64,000 nucleotides of DNA from Tenebrionibacter intestinalis (GTDB lineage Bacteria; Pseudomonadota; Gammaproteobacteria; Enterobacterales; Enterobacteriaceae): contig NZ_JAEPBH010000008.1 in the NCBI RefSeq assembly GCF_016632365.1, forward strand, positions 1 through 64,000. Direction: 5' to 3'. The notes below the pieces were generated by a model that did not search any database, was not told where the DNA came from, and saw only the letters and a program-made list of their open reading frames with translations. A program made the translations under genes and the position numbers. Below, in pieces: positions 1 through 11,744 of the stretch; positions within the stretch are counted from its first letter, which is position 1; every line of letters begins with the position of its first letter.

Positions 1-36
1 CAGCAAATCAGCAAAACAGCAAAACAGCAAAACAGC
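1..36. repeat. CAGCAAAA tandem octamer repeat
   Basis: Four consecutive 8-base units read CAGCAAAT and then CAGCAAAA three times, followed by CAGCG. The array touches the window edge, so its full copy number is unknown. One plus-strand frame stays open from base 1 to a TGA at 79-81, so the repeat may lie in the 3' end of a coding region that starts outside the window. An octamer array would shift frame with each unit gained or lost. Confidence 0.6.
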
Positions 37-287
37 GATATCTTTGCTGTATCGCAGGCGTTGGCAAAGGGGCTGCGGTGACCCGCTTTGCCCGTTCACC
101 GTTAATAAAATCCCCTATATCGTTGGGCTTTTAATAAACGGAGCGCCTGCCTAACCTTAAGTGGCCAGCATCAGGTATGGCTGGCGCAAATTTACTTCAA
201 TTTTTCCATTTTCTCTTTTTCGCCCTAACGTTACCGTATCAAAGATCTTTTCGGCGGTACGCAGGATATTATTTCCATCGCGTATTA
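37..287. other. Gap with no supportable gene
   Basis: Between the octamer array and the end of the thioesterase gene there is no reading frame with recognisable content. Short overlapping plus-strand frames from 161 onward run across the 3' end of the thioesterase gene and look like chance. Confidence 0.5.
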
Positions 288-683
288 TCACATCATCTGC
301 TCCAGATGCTGGCGCAGCTCCCCTTCCAGCGCCAACGTCTTTTGTGTATTACGGTCGATACAAACGAAAGTAATCAACGCATCGGCCACTAGCGGGCCTT
401 GCGGCTGTAGGTAGATATCCTGGCGCAGCACGCCGCTTTTCCCGTTGAGCTGTTCAAGGCTGCTGACTATGTTTAATACATCTCCCAATACCGCAGGGCG
501 CCGGTAGTTAATATTGATGTTAACGACCACAAAAGCAATATTTCGCGCCGTAAGCCACTGAAACGCAGCCTGGTTTTCCAGCGCCTCCCAGCGTGCTTCT
601 TCTAAAAACTCCAGGTAGCGTGCATTATTAACGTGCTGATAAACATCAAGATGATATCCCCGAACCTTAATTTGCGTCTGCAT
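288..683 (-). CDS. fadM: Acyl-CoA thioesterase FadM/TesC (YbaW)
   Basis: 131 residues, the usual size of this single hot-dog-fold thioesterase (E. coli about 132). It hydrolyses long-chain acyl-CoA in the cytosol, and in E. coli it is tied to fatty-acid degradation and FadR control. The 4HBT signature is near the N-terminus: an Asp in the HLDVYQHVNNARY segment (residues about 11-23), then the long helix YLEFLEEARW, then beta strands with NININYRRPA. The start is the ATG at 683. It is followed downstream (in the minus direction) by no obvious partner. Upstream lie ybaV and ppiD on the same strand, as in E. coli. Confidence 0.93.
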   Translation of the reverse strand: MQTQIKVRGYHLDVYQHVNNARYLEFLEEARWEALENQAAFQWLTARNIAFVVVNININYRRPAVLGDVLNIVSSLEQLNGKSGVLRQDIYLQPQGPLVADALITFVCIDRNTQKTLALEGELRQHLEQMM

Positions 684-824
684 AGCGGCTTACCTTAACT
701 GTTTTATGTTTTCCCAAACGGCTTCCCGGGAGAATATATGCCTTGAGCAGTGTACAGAGGCCATACGCACTGGTATGACCTCTACAGCGTAGCAAAAAAC
801 GCTCACTGCGCTATGCCGCAACGG

Positions 825-1283
<459 letters not shown>

Positions 1284-1296
1284 CTACATCGAAAGG

Positions 1297-3168
1297 TTAC
1301 TGTTGCGTTGCGAAATCGCCCAGTTTGATTTTCGCCGACTTACGCAGGTTATCCATTAACGCTTCAAAGGTGATTTGCGCGTTGTTCTGCGTTAACCCCT
1401 GCTCCATTACTTTCTTCTGATCTGCCGGCATATCGCCGTTGCGCACTTCATCAAGAGCAAGCAACACGACATTGCCCTGCATATCACTGGCCACACCATA
1501 GCCTGGCCTATCTTTTTCCGGCAGCGGCAGGTTAAATACCGCAAGGGAAATCGGATCCTGACCGGTGCGGTCCAACGTTTTTGCCTGACCGAAGCTCAGG
1601 CCCGCGTCTCTGAGCGCCTTGTCGCCGTCGCCTTTCTTCAACGCAGCCAGCAGCTTAGCGGCATCATCTTTCGCCTGCTGCTCAGCCTTATGGCGCTGCA
1701 ACGCGGTCAGTACATCGTTACGTACCTGTTCCAGCGGTTTTTCCGCCGCTGGCTTATGGTCAGACACACGCAAAACAAACGCACGATCGCCATCAACGTT
1801 GATGATGTCGGAGTTGCTGCCCGGGGTGTTGTTCTCCCCGACCAGTGAACCGTTAAAAATCGCGTCCGCAACGGGCTTAAAGTTCAGCGCTTCAGGCAGG
1901 TTATCACGACTAAACCAGTCTGTTTCCACCGCTTTTACGCCTGCAGCCTGTTCCGCGCTGGCCAGCGATTCGTTATCGTTACTTGCAGCATCGCTTACTT
2001 TCTGTTGCAGGGCATAGAAAGCATCCAGCGCTTTTTCCTGCTTCACTTTATTGGCGATGTCGTTACGTACAACGGCCAGAGGTTTGACCTGCTCCGGCTG
2101 CACATCGTCAAGACGCGCTACCAGGAACCCTACGGAGGAGGCGATCACCCCGGAAAGCTGTCCTTTTTCTTTTAAACCCGCGTTCTTAAGTTCATCCGGC
2201 AGCGTCGATGCCTCAAGCCAGCCCATATCGCCGCCCTTACGGGCGGAAATAATGTCGGTAGATTTCGCTTTCGCTACCGAGGCAAAGTCTTCTCCTTTTT
2301 TCAGAAGCTCGATCGCAGCCTTAGCATCCGCGTCGGTTTTAGTTTGAATAACGCTGTAGCGATAGCGCGCCGGCTGGGTAAACCGGGCGCGATTTTGATC
2401 GTACCATGCCTGAATCTCTGCATCGCTAACGTCTTCGTTAATTGTGGCGGCATCCAGCTTAATGTAGCTTACGCGATATTGCTCAGGCACCATAAAACGG
2501 GATTTATTCTGTTCGTAATACGCCTTAATTTCGTCTTCAGAAACCTGCTGTTTGTGCGCCAGCGCATCAACGCTCAGCGTGGCTTCACGCACAATGCGCT
2601 GCTGTGAAACCAACGCAGCCAGCGATTGCGCTTCTCCCGGCAGCAGGAAATCGCTACCGACAATCGCCCTTACCAGTTGCTGGGTTATCAACTGTTTGCG
2701 CAGCGCCTGTGCGTACTGATCCGGCGTAATACGCATGTTGCTGATGATGGCGTTGTAAAGTTGGTTATCAAAGTGACCATCGCGCTGAAAAGCGGGATTG
2801 CTGAAAATCGCTTCTTTAATCTGGCTGTCGCTGATATTAAGACCAAGCTCTTTGGCATACTGGTTCAGGAGGGTCTCATCAATAACGCGCTGCAAAACCT
2901 GCTGGCGCATATTTTTCATGTACCCATCATTACCGGCGAGCTCAGAAAAACGATCGCCATACTGCTGCTGCTGACGATTGCGTTCATTCATAACCTCGTT
3001 TTCAAACTGCGCGCGGCTGATTTCCTGACCGTTAACTTTTGCGGCATAATTATTGTTACCGCCAATCAGGTAGTTACCGACGCCCGTCAGAACAAATGAC
3101 ACGATAATCAAACCCAGAATGATCTTGAGCACGACGTGGTTAGCCGCCGAGCGTAAATTGTCCATCAT
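1297..3168 (-). CDS. ppiD: Periplasmic folding chaperone / SurA-like PpiD
   Basis: 623 residues, as in E. coli. It is anchored by one N-terminal transmembrane segment (about residues 14-34, IILGLIIVSFVLTGVGNYLI) with the bulk in the periplasm. A SurA_N-like helical chaperone region lies at about 36-190. A parvulin domain lies at about 265-355, containing KKGEDFASVAKAKSTD and GGDMGWLEA. Further C-terminal domains follow. Known PpiD associates with the SecYEG translocon and helps newly exported proteins; its parvulin fold is largely inactive as an isomerase. It lies directly upstream of hupB and lon in reverse genomic order, as in enterobacteria. Confidence 0.96.
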   Translation of the reverse strand: MMDNLRSAANHVVLKIILGLIIVSFVLTGVGNYLIGGNNNYAAKVNGQEISRAQFENEVMNERNRQQQQYGDRFSELAGNDGYMKNMRQQVLQRVIDETLLNQYAKELGLNISDSQIKEAIFSNPAFQRDGHFDNQLYNAIISNMRITPDQYAQALRKQLITQQLVRAIVGSDFLLPGEAQSLAALVSQQRIVREATLSVDALAHKQQVSEDEIKAYYEQNKSRFMVPEQYRVSYIKLDAATINEDVSDAEIQAWYDQNRARFTQPARYRYSVIQTKTDADAKAAIELLKKGEDFASVAKAKSTDIISARKGGDMGWLEASTLPDELKNAGLKEKGQLSGVIASSVGFLVARLDDVQPEQVKPLAVVRNDIANKVKQEKALDAFYALQQKVSDAASNDNESLASAEQAAGVKAVETDWFSRDNLPEALNFKPVADAIFNGSLVGENNTPGSNSDIINVDGDRAFVLRVSDHKPAAEKPLEQVRNDVLTALQRHKAEQQAKDDAAKLLAALKKGDGDKALRDAGLSFGQAKTLDRTGQDPISLAVFNLPLPEKDRPGYGVASDMQGNVVLLALDEVRNGDMPADQKKVMEQGLTQNNAQITFEALMDNLRKSAKIKLGDFATQQ

Positions 3169-3293
3169 GGTGTAACAACACTCCGCTGTAATAGAACTGC
3201 TATCTGGCGCAGCATGCCTCGCCGCTGCGCATAAAGGCGTATTGTGACAAGAAACCGGGGTGATTGTCAGCCCGGATTGCTATTTTTACGTAA

Positions 3294-3324
3294 TAAAAAA
3301 GGCACATCTATCGATGCACCCTTT
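3294..3324 (-). terminator. hupB terminator
   Basis: On the minus strand, a stem with arms TGCATC/GATG(T)GCC-type pairing flanked by A and T runs ends in TTTTTTATTA, about 50 bases past the hupB stop. Confidence 0.65.
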
Positions 3325-3370
3325 CGGCGTACCTGTAAAGCTGCGCCTTCGCGAAGGAGCGATTGCTGAT

Positions 3371-3643
3371 TTAGTTAACCGCGTCTTTCAGCGCTTTACC
3401 TGCTTTGAAGCCGGGTACTTTAGCAGCGGCAATTTTGATCTCTTTACCAGTCTGCGGATTACGACCAGTACGGGCAGCGCGCTCTTTAACCGCGAAGGTG
3501 CCGAATCCGACCAGAGCCACATCATCCCCGGACTTCAGAGATTCGGTAACAGAATCCAGAAAGGCATCCAACACTCGGCCAGCCGCAGCTTTCGAGATAT
3601 CGGCGTTTGCGGCAATCTTCTCTATCAGTTGAGATTTATTCAC
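3371..3643 (-). CDS. hupB: DNA-binding protein HU-beta
   Basis: 90 residues, exactly the HU subunit size. It is a nucleoid protein that dimerises (with HU-alpha) and bends DNA non-specifically. The N-terminal helices [19 protein letters not shown] lead into the beta-arm with [20 protein letters not shown], where the RNPQTG signature and its conserved proline intercalate in the minor groove. Its place between lon and ppiD is the enterobacterial hupB location. An RBS-like GAGAG lies just upstream of the start. Confidence 0.97.
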   Translation of the reverse strand: MNKSQLIEKIAANADISKAAAGRVLDAFLDSVTESLKSGDDVALVGFGTFAVKERAARTGRNPQTGKEIKIAAAKVPGFKAGKALKDAVN

Positions 3644-3796
3644 TCTTCTCTTCCTCTCGTTATTATATATATCGCGCCCAAATCCCCCGGAACGCGACCG
3701 CGCAGCATTTATATCAGGCCTGTTATGCCCTTACAACACCTGTTGTGGCAAGCCTTTGTCTGAAAAATCAGCCAGACGGTAATTAAGTTAGCCAGA

Positions 3797-3842
3797 CAAA
3801 AAAAAGCTGGCAAGTGTGAATACGCCTGCCAGCATTTTTTTT
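3797..3842 (-). terminator. lon rho-independent terminator
   Basis: Stem GCTGGCA (3806-3812) pairs with TGCCAGC (3827-3833), flanked by an A run on the left and a T run on the right. It can act in both directions. It lies about 25 bases past the lon stop and separates lon from hupB. Confidence 0.85.
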
Positions 3843-3866
3843 CTTACTTCTCTTTGCGTCAGGTCA

Positions 3867-6215
3867 CTATTTAGCGACTTCCATGCCGAACGGGGCATTC
3901 TGCAAAGCCAGAGAAAGCACTTCTTCGATACGTTTTACCGGGTGAATATCGAGATCGGCGATAACGTTATCCGGAATTTCTTCAAGATCGCGTTTGTTTT
4001 CATCCGGGATCAGTACGGTTTTGATGCCGCCGCGGTGCGCTGCCAGCAGTTTTTCTTTTAGCCCGCCGATAGGCAAAACTTGTCCACGCAGCGTAATTTC
4101 ACCGGTCATCGCCACATCAGCGCGTACCGGGTTGCCGGTAAGACAGGAGACCAGCGCGGTACACATGGCGATACCCGCGCTTGGGCCATCTTTTGGCGTA
4201 GCGCCTTCCGGCACGTGTACATGGATGTCGCGTTTCTCATAGAAATCGGCGTTGATACCAAGTTTCTCCGCCCGGGCGCGCACCACGGTCAACGCCGCCT
4301 GAATGGACTCCTGCATCACTTCGCCCAGAGAACCGGTATACGTCAGTTTACCTTTACCCGGCACGCAGGCGGTTTCAATGGTTAGCAGGTCGCCGCCCAC
4401 TTCCGTCCACGCAAGACCAGTGACCTGACCCACGCGGTTTTCATTGTCCGCGCGGCCATAATCAAAGCGCTGTACGCCCAGATACTCTTTGAGGTTATCG
4501 CCGTTAATTGTGATGTGCTTAAGCGTTTTATCCAGCAACAGTTGCTTCACCGCTTTGCGGCACAGCTTGGAAATTTCACGCTCCAGGCTACGCACGCCCG
4601 CTTCACGCGTGTAGTAGCGAATAATGCCAATAATTGCACTATCTTCTACCGTCAGTTCGCCTTTTTTCAGCGCATTACGCTCAATTTGTTTCGACAGCAG
4701 ATGACGTCTGGCGATATTGAGCTTCTCATCTTCGGTATAGCCCGACAGGCGAATCACTTCCATACGATCGAGCAACGGCGCGGGGATATTCATGGAGTTA
4801 GAGGTTGCCACGAACATCACATCGCTCAGATCGTAATCCACTTCCAGGTAGTGATCGTTGAACGCCACGTTCTGCTCAGGATCGAGGACTTCCAGCAAGG
4901 CAGACGCCGGATCGCCGCGCATGTCAGAAGACATTTTGTCGATCTCATCAAGCAAAAACAGCGGATTGCGCACGCCGACTTTCGCCATTTTCTGAATCAG
5001 CTTGCCTGGCATAGAACCAATATAGGTGCGACGATGCCCGCGAATTTCCGCCTCATCGCGTACACCGCCCAGCGCCATACGCACGTATTTCCGCCCGGTA
5101 GCTTTAGCAATGGACTGGCCCAGCGAGGTTTTACCTACCCCCGGCGGCCCAACGAGGCACAGGATAGGCCCCTTAAGCTTGTTCACGCGGCTTTGCACCG
5201 CAAGATATTCCAGAATGCGATCTTTCACGCGCTCCAGACCGTAATGGTCAGTATCAAGCACTTCCTGGGCCTGGCGCAGATCCTTTTTCACTTTACTGCG
5301 CGCATTCCACGGCACCTGAACCATCCAGTCGATATAGCCGCGCACCACGGTCGCTTCTGCCGACATCGGCGACATCATTTTTAGCTTTTGCAGCTCGGCT
5401 TCGGCTTTTTCTTTTGCCTCTTTCGGCATCTTAGCCGCGTCAATTTTACGCTTCAGCGCTTCGATTTCATCCGGCGCATCATCCATTTCGCCCAATTCTT
5501 TCTGAATCGCCTTCATCTGCTCATTCAGATAGTACTCGCGCTGGCTTTTCTCCATCTGCTTTTTAACGCGATTACGAATGCGTTTTTCTACCTGAAGCAG
5601 ATCGATTTCCGATTCCATCATCGCCATCAGGTATTCCAGACGCTCGTTAACGTCAAACATTTCCAGCACAGACTGTTTGTCCGCCAGCTTCAGCGGCATG
5701 TGAGCGGCGATGGTGTCGGCCAGACGAGCCGGATCGTCAATGCTGTTAAGCGACGTCAGGACTTCCGGCGGGATTTTTTTATTTAGCTTGATGTAGCCTT
5801 CGAACTGGCTAATAGCCGTGCGTACCAGCACTTCCTGCTCACGCTCTTCGATGTCAGGCGAAAGCATATATTCCGCCTGTGCGTTGAAGTGGTCGCCGTT
5901 ATCGGCAAGGGTAGTAATACGCGCGCGCTGCAGGCCTTCAACCAGCACTTTGACAGTGCCGTCCGGCAGTTTCAACATTTGCAGAATTGAGGCAACGGTA
6001 CCTACGGAAAAAAGGTCGTTAACACCCGGCTCATCCGTGGAAGCCTCTTTCTGCGCCACCAGCATGATTTTTTTATCATGGTCCATTGCCGCTTCCAGGC
6101 AGCGAATGGATTTCTCCCGCCCAACAAATAGCGGAATGACCATGTGCGGATAAACCACCACATCGCGCAACGGCAATACGGGGATTTCAATGCGTTCAGA
6201 ACGCTCAGGATTCAT
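3867..6215 (-). CDS. lon: ATP-dependent protease La (Lon)
   Basis: 782 residues (E. coli 784). It is a cytosolic homohexameric AAA+ serine protease that degrades misfolded proteins and regulators such as SulA and RcsA. In order: N-terminal substrate-binding domain (about 10-205, [20 protein letters not shown]), coiled coil (about 210-300), AAA+ module with Walker [10 protein letters not shown] (about 355) and Walker B FLLDEIDK, and a protease domain with catalytic Ser in GPSAG (about 678) and the downstream Lys in GLKEKLLAA. The ATG at 6215 follows a GAGAGA ribosome site and matches the known N-terminus [16 protein letters not shown]; the upstream extension is not conserved. It has its own heat-shock promoter. 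Confidence 0.98.
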   Translation of the reverse strand: MNPERSERIEIPVLPLRDVVVYPHMVIPLFVGREKSIRCLEAAMDHDKKIMLVAQKEASTDEPGVNDLFSVGTVASILQMLKLPDGTVKVLVEGLQRARITTLADNGDHFNAQAEYMLSPDIEEREQEVLVRTAISQFEGYIKLNKKIPPEVLTSLNSIDDPARLADTIAAHMPLKLADKQSVLEMFDVNERLEYLMAMMESEIDLLQVEKRIRNRVKKQMEKSQREYYLNEQMKAIQKELGEMDDAPDEIEALKRKIDAAKMPKEAKEKAEAELQKLKMMSPMSAEATVVRGYIDWMVQVPWNARSKVKKDLRQAQEVLDTDHYGLERVKDRILEYLAVQSRVNKLKGPILCLVGPPGVGKTSLGQSIAKATGRKYVRMALGGVRDEAEIRGHRRTYIGSMPGKLIQKMAKVGVRNPLFLLDEIDKMSSDMRGDPASALLEVLDPEQNVAFNDHYLEVDYDLSDVMFVATSNSMNIPAPLLDRMEVIRLSGYTEDEKLNIARRHLLSKQIERNALKKGELTVEDSAIIGIIRYYTREAGVRSLEREISKLCRKAVKQLLLDKTLKHITINGDNLKEYLGVQRFDYGRADNENRVGQVTGLAWTEVGGDLLTIETACVPGKGKLTYTGSLGEVMQESIQAALTVVRARAEKLGINADFYEKRDIHVHVPEGATPKDGPSAGIAMCTALVSCLTGNPVRADVAMTGEITLRGQVLPIGGLKEKLLAAHRGGIKTVLIPDENKRDLEEIPDNVIADLDIHPVKRIEEVLSLALQNAPFGMEVAK

Positions 6216-6306
6216 AGAGCTCTCTCTCAATTTAGTTTCCGCCAGGTTAGGGGCGCACGTGAACACGTTTTCACGGCATCTACGGCATCTCCAGTCAGTG
6301 GATTAG

Positions 6307-6337
6307 TATATGGGGATATTTCCCGTACATTCAACGG
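6307..6337 (-). promoter_or_regulatory. lon heat-shock (sigma-32) promoter
   Basis: On the minus strand a -35-like GTTGAA (complement at 6330-6336) is followed at sigma-32 spacing by CCCCATATA (complement at 6307-6315). This is nearly the same sequence as the experimentally known E. coli lon promoter as I recall it. Confidence 0.82.
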
Positions 6338-6355
6338 CAGGGATTAAGGAAAAGT

Positions 6356-6380
6356 AAATGGGGGAAAAATTCCCCCATTT
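6356..6380 (-). terminator. clpX terminator
   Basis: Stem AAATGGGGGAA / TTCCCCCATTT with a tiny loop lies 30 bases past the clpX stop, followed on the minus strand by ACTTTTCC. It lies immediately before the lon promoter and insulates the two units. Confidence 0.75.
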
Positions 6381-6410
6381 ATACGGTAACGCTCTGTAAG
6401 AAGCGACGAA

Positions 6411-7685
6411 TTATTCGCCAGACGCCTGCTGCGCCTCAGATTTACCATAGATCAACAGCGGATCGGACTGCCCTTCAATGACGGAATCATCAATCACCAC
6501 TTTTTCCACGTCTTCCATTGACGGCAGGTCGTACATCGTCTCCAGCAGCGCGCCTTCAACGATAGAACGCAGGCCGCGCGCCCCGGTTTTGCGCGCCATC
6601 GCTTTCTTCGCAATAGCGTCCAGCGCTTCATCACGAAACTCCAGCTCGACGCCTTCAAGGTTAAACAGCGCCTGATACTGCTTGGTCAGCGCATTTTTCG
6701 GCTCTTTGAGTATCTGAATAAGCGCGTCTTCGCTCAGCTCATTGAGCGTCGCCACCACCGGCAAACGCCCGATAAACTCTGGAATAAGACCAAACTTTAT
6801 CAGATCTTCCGGCTCAACCTGCGCCAGCAATTGTCCTTCGGTTTCTTTCTCCGATTTCGCTTTTACCGTTGCGCCGAACCCGATGCCGGACCCCGTTTCC
6901 ACGCGGTTTGCAATCACTTTGTCCAGCCCGGCGAACGCACCGCCGCAGATGAAAAGGATCTTCGAGGTATCAACCTGCAGGAACTCCTGCTGAGGATGCT
7001 TACGTCCACCCTGCGGCGGAACAGCCGCTACGGTGCCTTCGATAAGCTTCAGCAGCGCCTGCTGCACGCCTTCGCCGGACACATCGCGGGTAATAGACGG
7101 GTTATCGGATTTGCGCGAAATCTTATCGATTTCATCGATATAAACAATACCACGCTGCGCTTTTTGCACATCGTAATCACATTTCTGCAACAGCTTCTGG
7201 ATGATGTTTTCTACGTCTTCGCCCACGTAACCTGCTTCGGTCAACGTGGTGGCGTCGGCCATAGTAAACGGCACATCCAGCAAACGCGCCAGCGTCTCTG
7301 CCAGCAGCGTTTTACCGCTACCGGTCGGGCCGATTAGCAAAATATTGCTCTTGCCAAGCTCCACGCCATTAGATGTATCACCATTACGCAGGCGCTTATA
7401 ATGGTTGTATACCGCTACCGCCAGCACCTTTTTAGCCTGCTCCTGGCCGATGACGTAATCATCCAGATGGCGGCGGATTTCATGCGGGGTCGGCAACGCG
7501 CTACGCTCACGATGCGGCGCGACTTCTTTAATCTCTTCGCGAATGATGTCGTTGCATAAATCGACACACTCATCGCAGATATACACTGACGGTCCTGCAA
7601 TCAGTTTGCGCACTTCATGCTGGCTCTTGCCGCAAAAAGAGCAGTACAGCAATTTTCCTGAACCGTCTTTGCGCTTATCTGTCAT
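6411..7685 (-). CDS. clpX: ClpXP unfoldase subunit ClpX
   Basis: 424 residues, the E. coli length. It is a hexameric AAA+ unfoldase that feeds substrates (ssrA-tagged proteins, regulators) into ClpP. The N-terminal C4 zinc domain has CSFCGKS and CDECVDLC (about 15-40). Walker A is [12 protein letters not shown] (about 120), Walker B is [10 protein letters not shown], and the pore GYVG loop appears as AGYVGED. The ClpP-docking IGF tripeptide lies in GSGIGFGA (about 265). The ATG at 7685 gives the conserved [11 protein letters not shown] start; an in-frame extension upstream is unsupported. It lies 146 bases downstream of clpP, its known operon partner. Confidence 0.98.
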   Translation of the reverse strand: MTDKRKDGSGKLLYCSFCGKSQHEVRKLIAGPSVYICDECVDLCNDIIREEIKEVAPHRERSALPTPHEIRRHLDDYVIGQEQAKKVLAVAVYNHYKRLRNGDTSNGVELGKSNILLIGPTGSGKTLLAETLARLLDVPFTMADATTLTEAGYVGEDVENIIQKLLQKCDYDVQKAQRGIVYIDEIDKISRKSDNPSITRDVSGEGVQQALLKLIEGTVAAVPPQGGRKHPQQEFLQVDTSKILFICGGAFAGLDKVIANRVETGSGIGFGATVKAKSEKETEGQLLAQVEPEDLIKFGLIPEFIGRLPVVATLNELSEDALIQILKEPKNALTKQYQALFNLEGVELEFRDEALDAIAKKAMARKTGARGLRSIVEGALLETMYDLPSMEDVEKVVIDDSVIEGQSDPLLIYGKSEAQQASGE

Positions 7686-7831
7686 GGGTAAAAACCTCTT
7701 TTCTGTTGCTTTTTGCCGCACGCGACGACGCACGTCCTTGCCTGCTCTTTACCGACACAACCACCTCCGGCGCGCCGAAGTTCCGTCGTTTACTTACAGT
7801 ATAGCGACACACTGCGCCACGGGCATCCGCA

Positions 7832-8455
7832 TTATTCACGGTGGGTCAGAATAGCGTCAACCAGACCATACTCCAGCGCCTCTTCAGCAGACAGGAAGCG
7901 GTCACGTTCGGTATCCATCTCAATTTTCGAAAGCGGCTGACCTGAATGTTTCGCCATCAGCTCATTCATACGCGCTTTAATTTTCAGGATTTCACGCGCG
8001 TGGATTTCAATATCCGATGCCTGGCCCTGATAGCCGCCCAGCGGCTGATGAATCATTACGCGAGAGTTTGGCATACAAAAACGCTTTCCCTTCGCTCCCG
8101 CGTTAAGCAGGAATGCGCCCATAGAACACGCCTGCCCCATACAAAATGTACTAACGTCCGGCTTAATGAACTGCATCGTGTCGTAAATCGACATCCCGGC
8201 AGTGATGACTCCGCCTGGCGAATTGATATAAAGGTAAATGTCTTTTTCCGGATTTTCTGCTTCCAGGAACAGCATTTGCGCCACAATCAGATTGGCCATG
8301 TGATCTTCAACCTGGCCGGTCAGAAAAATGACGCGTTCTTTAAGCAGACGGGAAAAGATATCGTAAGAACGCTCGCCGCGAGATGTTTGTTCGACAACCA
8401 TCGGCACCAGCGCCATATTGGGTGCAAATTGTTCTGTTTCGCCACTGTATGACAT
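7832..8455 (-). CDS. clpP: ClpP serine protease subunit
   Basis: 207 residues, identical in length to E. coli ClpP including the propeptide (mature start at ALVPMV). It is a tetradecameric cytosolic protease chamber working with ClpX or ClpA. The catalytic serine is in [11 protein letters not shown] (about residue 111), with the residue before it Cys rather than the usual Ala. The catalytic His is in [11 protein letters not shown] and the Asp in [17 protein letters not shown]. The ATG at 8455 is preceded by GGAGACGG. The longer in-frame extension (to 8599) runs through the promoter region and is rejected. Confidence 0.98.
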   Translation of the reverse strand: MSYSGETEQFAPNMALVPMVVEQTSRGERSYDIFSRLLKERVIFLTGQVEDHMANLIVAQMLFLEAENPEKDIYLYINSPGGVITAGMSIYDTMQFIKPDVSTFCMGQACSMGAFLLNAGAKGKRFCMPNSRVMIHQPLGGYQGQASDIEIHAREILKIKARMNELMAKHSGQPLSKIEMDTERDRFLSAEEALEYGLVDAILTHRE

Positions 8456-8690
8456 GTCCGTCTCCTTCATTATCGTTCTTACTGCGCTGATTTTACTAAA
8501 GCGCGCCCAAATTGACCATGCAGCGCGTCCGGCACACAGACGGATATCAACCAGGGTATCGGCAAGCCGACCGTCAGAACCAGATGGGGCCGACCGCACG
8601 CCTTTTCAAGCATAACAACCTTTGGCGTGAACGCTAAGCGCCCGACGTCGGTTTTATTCTCAATATAAGCCGCAGTTGTTTTTATGGTAA
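8456..8690 (-). promoter_or_regulatory. clpP upstream region
   Basis: Non-coding gap between tig and clpP that must hold the clpPX promoters. I could not place a convincing sigma-32 pair here by eye. Confidence 0.4.
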
Positions 8691-8695
8691 AAAAA

Positions 8696-8720
8696 AGCCC
8701 GCCACCGGCGGTGACAGGCT
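8696..8720 (-). terminator. tig terminator
   Basis: GC-rich stem (AGCCTGTCACCGCC / GGTGGCGGGCT, imperfect at the base) followed by TTTTTTT on the minus strand, 28 bases past the tig stop. Confidence 0.8.
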
Positions 8721-8748
8721 TTACACGCTGACGCGTTCAAACGCGCGA

Positions 8749-10300
<1,552 letters not shown>

Positions 10301-10302
10301 AA

Positions 10303-10320
10303 AACGGCCCGAAGGCCGTT
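10303..10320 (-). terminator. bolA terminator
   Basis: AACGGCC-CGAA-GGCCGTT hairpin followed on the minus strand by TTCTTTTTGCC, 58 bases after the bolA stop. Confidence 0.8.
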
Positions 10321-10378
10321 TATCGTTGCGTTGGCGCTTAATGCATAACAATAATAGTTATTCTTCCCAACACCGCCT

Positions 10379-10696
10379 TCAGGCAATACTTCCAGCCCCC
10401 CGGCAGGGTGGAGAAGCGAATACCGTATCCTGTAGGCTTGCCCATTCTTTATTAGTGTAAGTGTGCAGCGCCAGCGCGTGGACGCTGCCTGCCAGCTCCT
10501 CACTTAACGCGCCATAGATAAAACGATGGCGGTTCAGGAAACGTTCCCCGGTAAAACGGTCGCTTACCAGCACCACCTTGAAATGGCTTTCGGATCCCGC
10601 CGGAACATTGTGACGATAGCTCTCATCAACAACTTCAAGGAACACGGGATCAAACGCTGCCCTGAGTTTTGCTTCAATTTGCTCGCGTACCATCAT
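10379..10696 (-). CDS. bolA: Stress-response morphogene protein BolA
   Basis: 105 residues, the E. coli length. It is a class II KH-like fold regulator that acts as a DNA-binding transcription factor and as a glutaredoxin/Fe-S partner, and is induced in stationary phase. The BolA core is visible: [20 protein letters not shown], then [12 protein letters not shown], then [10 protein letters not shown] with the invariant His used for cluster binding. The start is the first ATG of an ATGATG pair, 8 bases after GAGGTAA. The frame continues upstream but without conservation. Confidence 0.96.
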   Translation of the reverse strand: MMVREQIEAKLRAAFDPVFLEVVDESYRHNVPAGSESHFKVVLVSDRFTGERFLNRHRFIYGALSEELAGSVHALALHTYTNKEWASLQDTVFASPPCRGAGSIA

Positions 10697-10955
10697 AATG
10701 CTTACCTCGTCAACGCAGGGATGGCTCCCATATCTTTCAATGTTAGCCGCTTTTACCGCTTCCATTGCCATTTCTCAACAAAAAATTCCCCTCCGCGCCG
10801 GCGGCTCGCTCTCGCTTTATCCTGGGTTAGGTCTGTTAACCGCCGAAGCGTCCTGTTTGGATATATTCCCGCTTCCCCTTACTCACAGCGATGCTATGAT
10901 GGCGAAAAACGTGTTACACAGACATCTGCAACATTTGAGATTGAGATAACCAACT

Positions 10956-11534
10956 ATGCTAAAAAAGATCGTTCTTCCGCTGATGGCTCTGGTCATGCTT
11001 GCCGGTTGCGCATCGCAATCCAGCACGCTTGAAGTTTCGCCGAAGATAACCTTACCGCAACAGGATCCCAGCCTGATGGGCGTGACCATCAGCATTAACG
11101 GCGCGGATCGGCGTGCGGATCAGGCGCTGGCGAAAATTAACCGCAACAACCGACTGGTTGCGCTAACGCCGTCCCGCGACCTGCGCTACCTGCTTCAGGA
11201 AGTGCTGGAAAAGCAGATGACCGCGCGCGGCTATATGATTGGCCCTGGCGGCCCGGTGGATTTACAAATAATCGTTAACCAACTGTTTGCCGATGTTTCC
11301 CAGGGCAACGTTCGCTACAAAATCGCCACAAAAGCGGATATCACTATCGCCGCCACGGCGAAGAACGGCAACAAGATTAACAAGCAGTACCGTTCAAGCT
11401 ATACCGTTGAGGGGGCTTTCCAGGCTTCGAATCAGGACATCGCCAACTCGGTGAACACCACATTAACCGACACGATTGCCGAAATGGCGAAGGACACCAG
11501 CATTCACGACTTTATTAAGCAGAACGCGCGTTAA
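10956..11534 (+). CDS. yajG: Outer-membrane lipoprotein YajG
   Basis: 192 residues with a textbook lipoprotein signal: MLKKIVLPLMALVMLAGC, lipobox LAGC with Cys18 followed by Ala, which predicts outer-membrane sorting. The body is the YajG family domain (TLEVSPKITLPQQDPSLMG, later NRLVALTPSRDLRYLLQEVL). Biochemical role unknown. It is immediately upstream of ampG in the same direction, as in E. coli, where the two are considered co-transcribed. It is divergent from bolA. Confidence 0.93.
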   Translation: MLKKIVLPLMALVMLAGCASQSSTLEVSPKITLPQQDPSLMGVTISINGADRRADQALAKINRNNRLVALTPSRDLRYLLQEVLEKQMTARGYMIGPGGPVDLQIIVNQLFADVSQGNVRYKIATKADITIAATAKNGNKINKQYRSSYTVEGAFQASNQDIANSVNTTLTDTIAEMAKDTSIHDFIKQNAR

Positions 11535-11629
11535 TCAACCTGTTACAGGCTCAGCGCTGTCAGGTTGAGCGGGCCCCAGGCAACTTCAGGTCAAATAATT
11601 TCAGCCCAAAGCGGCGGAAAAATAAATCA

Positions 11630-11654
11630 GGAAAACCCATTGCATGGGTTTTCG
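11630..11654 (+). terminator. Hairpin between yajG and ampG
   Basis: GAAAACCCAT-TGC-ATGGGTTTTC, a perfect stem with a three-base loop but only a weak downstream U tract. It could attenuate read-through into ampG. Confidence 0.45.
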
Positions 11655-11744
11655 GCTGATGGCCGCAAATAGGAAGGTTTTCTTTCGTTTCCTCTTTGCC
11701 ATCAATCTGGCCCCGGTCATGCCGGGTCCTTTATCGGGTTTATC

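Noticed and set aside
1-36. CRISPR array
   Set aside because: Units are 8 bases, contiguous, without spacers.
4515-5384. 289-codon plus-strand frame inside lon
   Set aside because: It is antisense to a fully conserved Lon AAA+ region; GC-rich codon bias opens long mirror frames. No motifs and no ribosome site.
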